A stretch of 64,000 bases of DNA. Origin: Yarrowia lipolytica (lineage: Eukaryota; Ascomycota; Dipodascomycetes; Dipodascales). The notes under the pieces were generated by a model. The model saw only the letters and a list, made by a program, of their open reading frames with translations. It had not been told where the DNA came from and did no database searches. Made by a program: the position numbers and the translations under genes. Location of the stretch: assembly GCF_001761485.1 (NCBI RefSeq), contig NC_090773.1, positions 1,674,001 through 1,738,000 on the forward strand, in the 5' to 3' direction. The first letter of the stretch is position 1; every line of letters begins with the position of its first letter. Below, piece after piece: positions 63,064 through 64,000 of the stretch.

Positions 63064-64000
63064 ATGAAAATCAAGACCATTTCGCGGTCCACGGACGCCT
63101 ATCTTGCCGACCGAGCCTCCGAGACGTCGCGGCAGCCCCGAAACCTCGACTCCGCGCTGCATCCCTTTGAGCGAGCCCGAGAATACACAAAAGCGCTGAA
63201 TGCCACCAAGCTGGAGCGAATGTTTGCAAAGCCGTTTGTGGGCCAGCTGGGACGAGGCCACATCGACGGCGTGTACACGATTGCTCTGAACCCGCGGATG
63301 CTCAACGCTGCGGCGTCGGGCTCTGCTGACGGAGTGATCAAGTACTGGGACCTGACGTCGCAGGAGGAGACTTATTCCGTGCAGGCCCATGAGAACATTG
63401 TGCGTGGTCTGACAGTGACACCCGAGGGACGACTGCTGTCGTGTGCCTCTGACAAGACCGTCAAGCTGTGGGACATGAAGAACAAGAACCCCGACCCCAA
63501 GCAGGTGTATCTGGGAGACCGAGGCTTCAACTGTATTGACCATCAGCGAGGTCCCGACACCTCCAAGTTTGCCACTGGATGTGGAAAGGTGCAGCTGTGG
63601 GACACCACCCGGTCCAAGCCTCTTTCGTCGCTGTCCTGGGGCGCAGACACCATCACTTCTCTCAAGTTCTCTCCCTCTGAGCACGCTGTGTTTGCCTCCA
63701 CCGGTTCCGACAGAGCCCTCACCCTCTACGACATCCGAACCAACTCGCCCATCAACAAGCTGGTCACCAGCATGAACAACAATGCCATTTCATGGAACCC
63801 CCAGGTGCCGTTCATGTTCTGTGCCGCCAACGAAGACCACAATGTCTATCTTTACGACATGCGAAACCTGTCTGCATGCACATCGTTCCTGCAGGACCAC
63901 GTGGCTGCGGTCATGGACGTGGACTACTCGCCCACCGGCCGGGAAATCGTCACCGCCTCTTATGACAAGACTATCCGAATCTTCAACGTCCGAGAACGGT
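63064..64000 (+). CDS. SOF1: SSU processome WD40 protein Sof1 (5' part)
   Basis: The gene runs off the window; 312 codons are visible. It starts MKIKTISRSTDAYLADRASE and continues with the Sof1/DCAF13 signature HPFERAREYTKALNATKLER and FAKPFVGQLGRGHIDGVY. WD40 repeats follow (ASGSADGVIKYWDLTSQ, SCASDKTVKLWDMKN, GSDRALTLYDIRTN, TASYDKTIRIFNVRE). Sof1 is part of the U3 snoRNP/SSU processome and is needed for 18S rRNA production in the nucleolus. The ATG at 63064 has CATC before it and gives the family N-terminus. The missing part should hold the last repeats and a basic tail. Confidence 0.94.
   Translation, partial: MKIKTISRSTDAYLADRASETSRQPRNLDSALHPFERAREYTKALNATKLERMFAKPFVGQLGRGHIDGVYTIALNPRMLNAAASGSADGVIKYWDLTSQEETYSVQAHENIVRGLTVTPEGRLLSCASDKTVKLWDMKNKNPDPKQVYLGDRGFNCIDHQRGPDTSKFATGCGKVQLWDTTRSKPLSSLSWGADTITSLKFSPSEHAVFASTGSDRALTLYDIRTNSPINKLVTSMNNNAISWNPQVPFMFCAANEDHNVYLYDMRNLSACTSFLQDHVAAVMDVDYSPTGREIVTASYDKTIRIFNVRER

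Noticed and set aside
1-64000. CRISPR arrays, rRNA genes, complete LTR or LINE elements
   Set aside because: None seen by reading both strands; short diverged copies could be missed without a search tool.

Overview
This is nuclear DNA of an ascomycete yeast, most likely Yarrowia lipolytica or a close relative. This is an inference, since no database was used. It rests on the spliceosomal introns, which start GTGAGT and end with a branch point almost touching the splice site (CTAACCCAG), on dispersed gene order without operons, on long intergenic regions, on dominant CGA arginine codons, and on ortholog-level matches to known yeast proteins. About 23 protein genes and two tRNA genes lie on both strands, roughly one gene per 2.8 kb. 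No rRNA, CRISPR, complete transposon or LTR pair was seen.

Left part (1-29 kb): a Gpr1/Git3-type nutrient receptor; a ribosomal-protein lysine methyltransferase (RKM5-like); aspartate-semialdehyde dehydrogenase (HOM2) with Gcn4-like sites upstream; a large acidic orphan protein; a secreted or vacuolar metallophosphoesterase; a small protein with two PP1-docking-like motifs; a Sac7/Bag7-type RhoGAP with a predicted 5'UTR intron; the BAR-SH3 protein RVS167; and an orphan two-helix membrane protein followed by a decayed membrane-protein gene.

Middle part (29-47 kb): RPS24, RAT1, an F-box-like protein, RPS21, SCD6/LSM14, NAT3 and RPL12, rich in mRNA metabolism and translation. RPS24, RPS21, SCD6 and RPL12 each carry one intron near the start. 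RPS21 and RPL12 share an almost identical TTAGGG palindrome at a similar distance from their start codons, next to CACGTG-type sites; this resembles Tbf1/Cbf1 control of ribosomal protein genes known from other yeasts. A possible small membrane-protein gene divergent from NAT3 is split by a 10-base homopolymer.

Right part (47-64 kb): a LEU3-type zinc-cluster regulator, tRNA-Ser(AGA), IPI3, a Dal5-family transporter, a long serine-rich protein whose C-terminal part looks like a retrotransposon Gag capsid domain without any pol or LTRs (candidate domesticated gene), an intron-containing tRNA-Gly(UCC), proteasome subunit PUP1, and the 5' part of SOF1, which runs off the end.

The common theme is ribosome production and translation: RKM5, RPS24, RAT1, RPS21, SCD6, NAT3, RPL12, IPI3 and SOF1. 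They sit as independent genes, not as a cluster with one promoter. The most novel leads are the Gag-like gene, the shared ribosomal-protein promoter palindrome, the PP1-motif protein and the small split gene beside NAT3.
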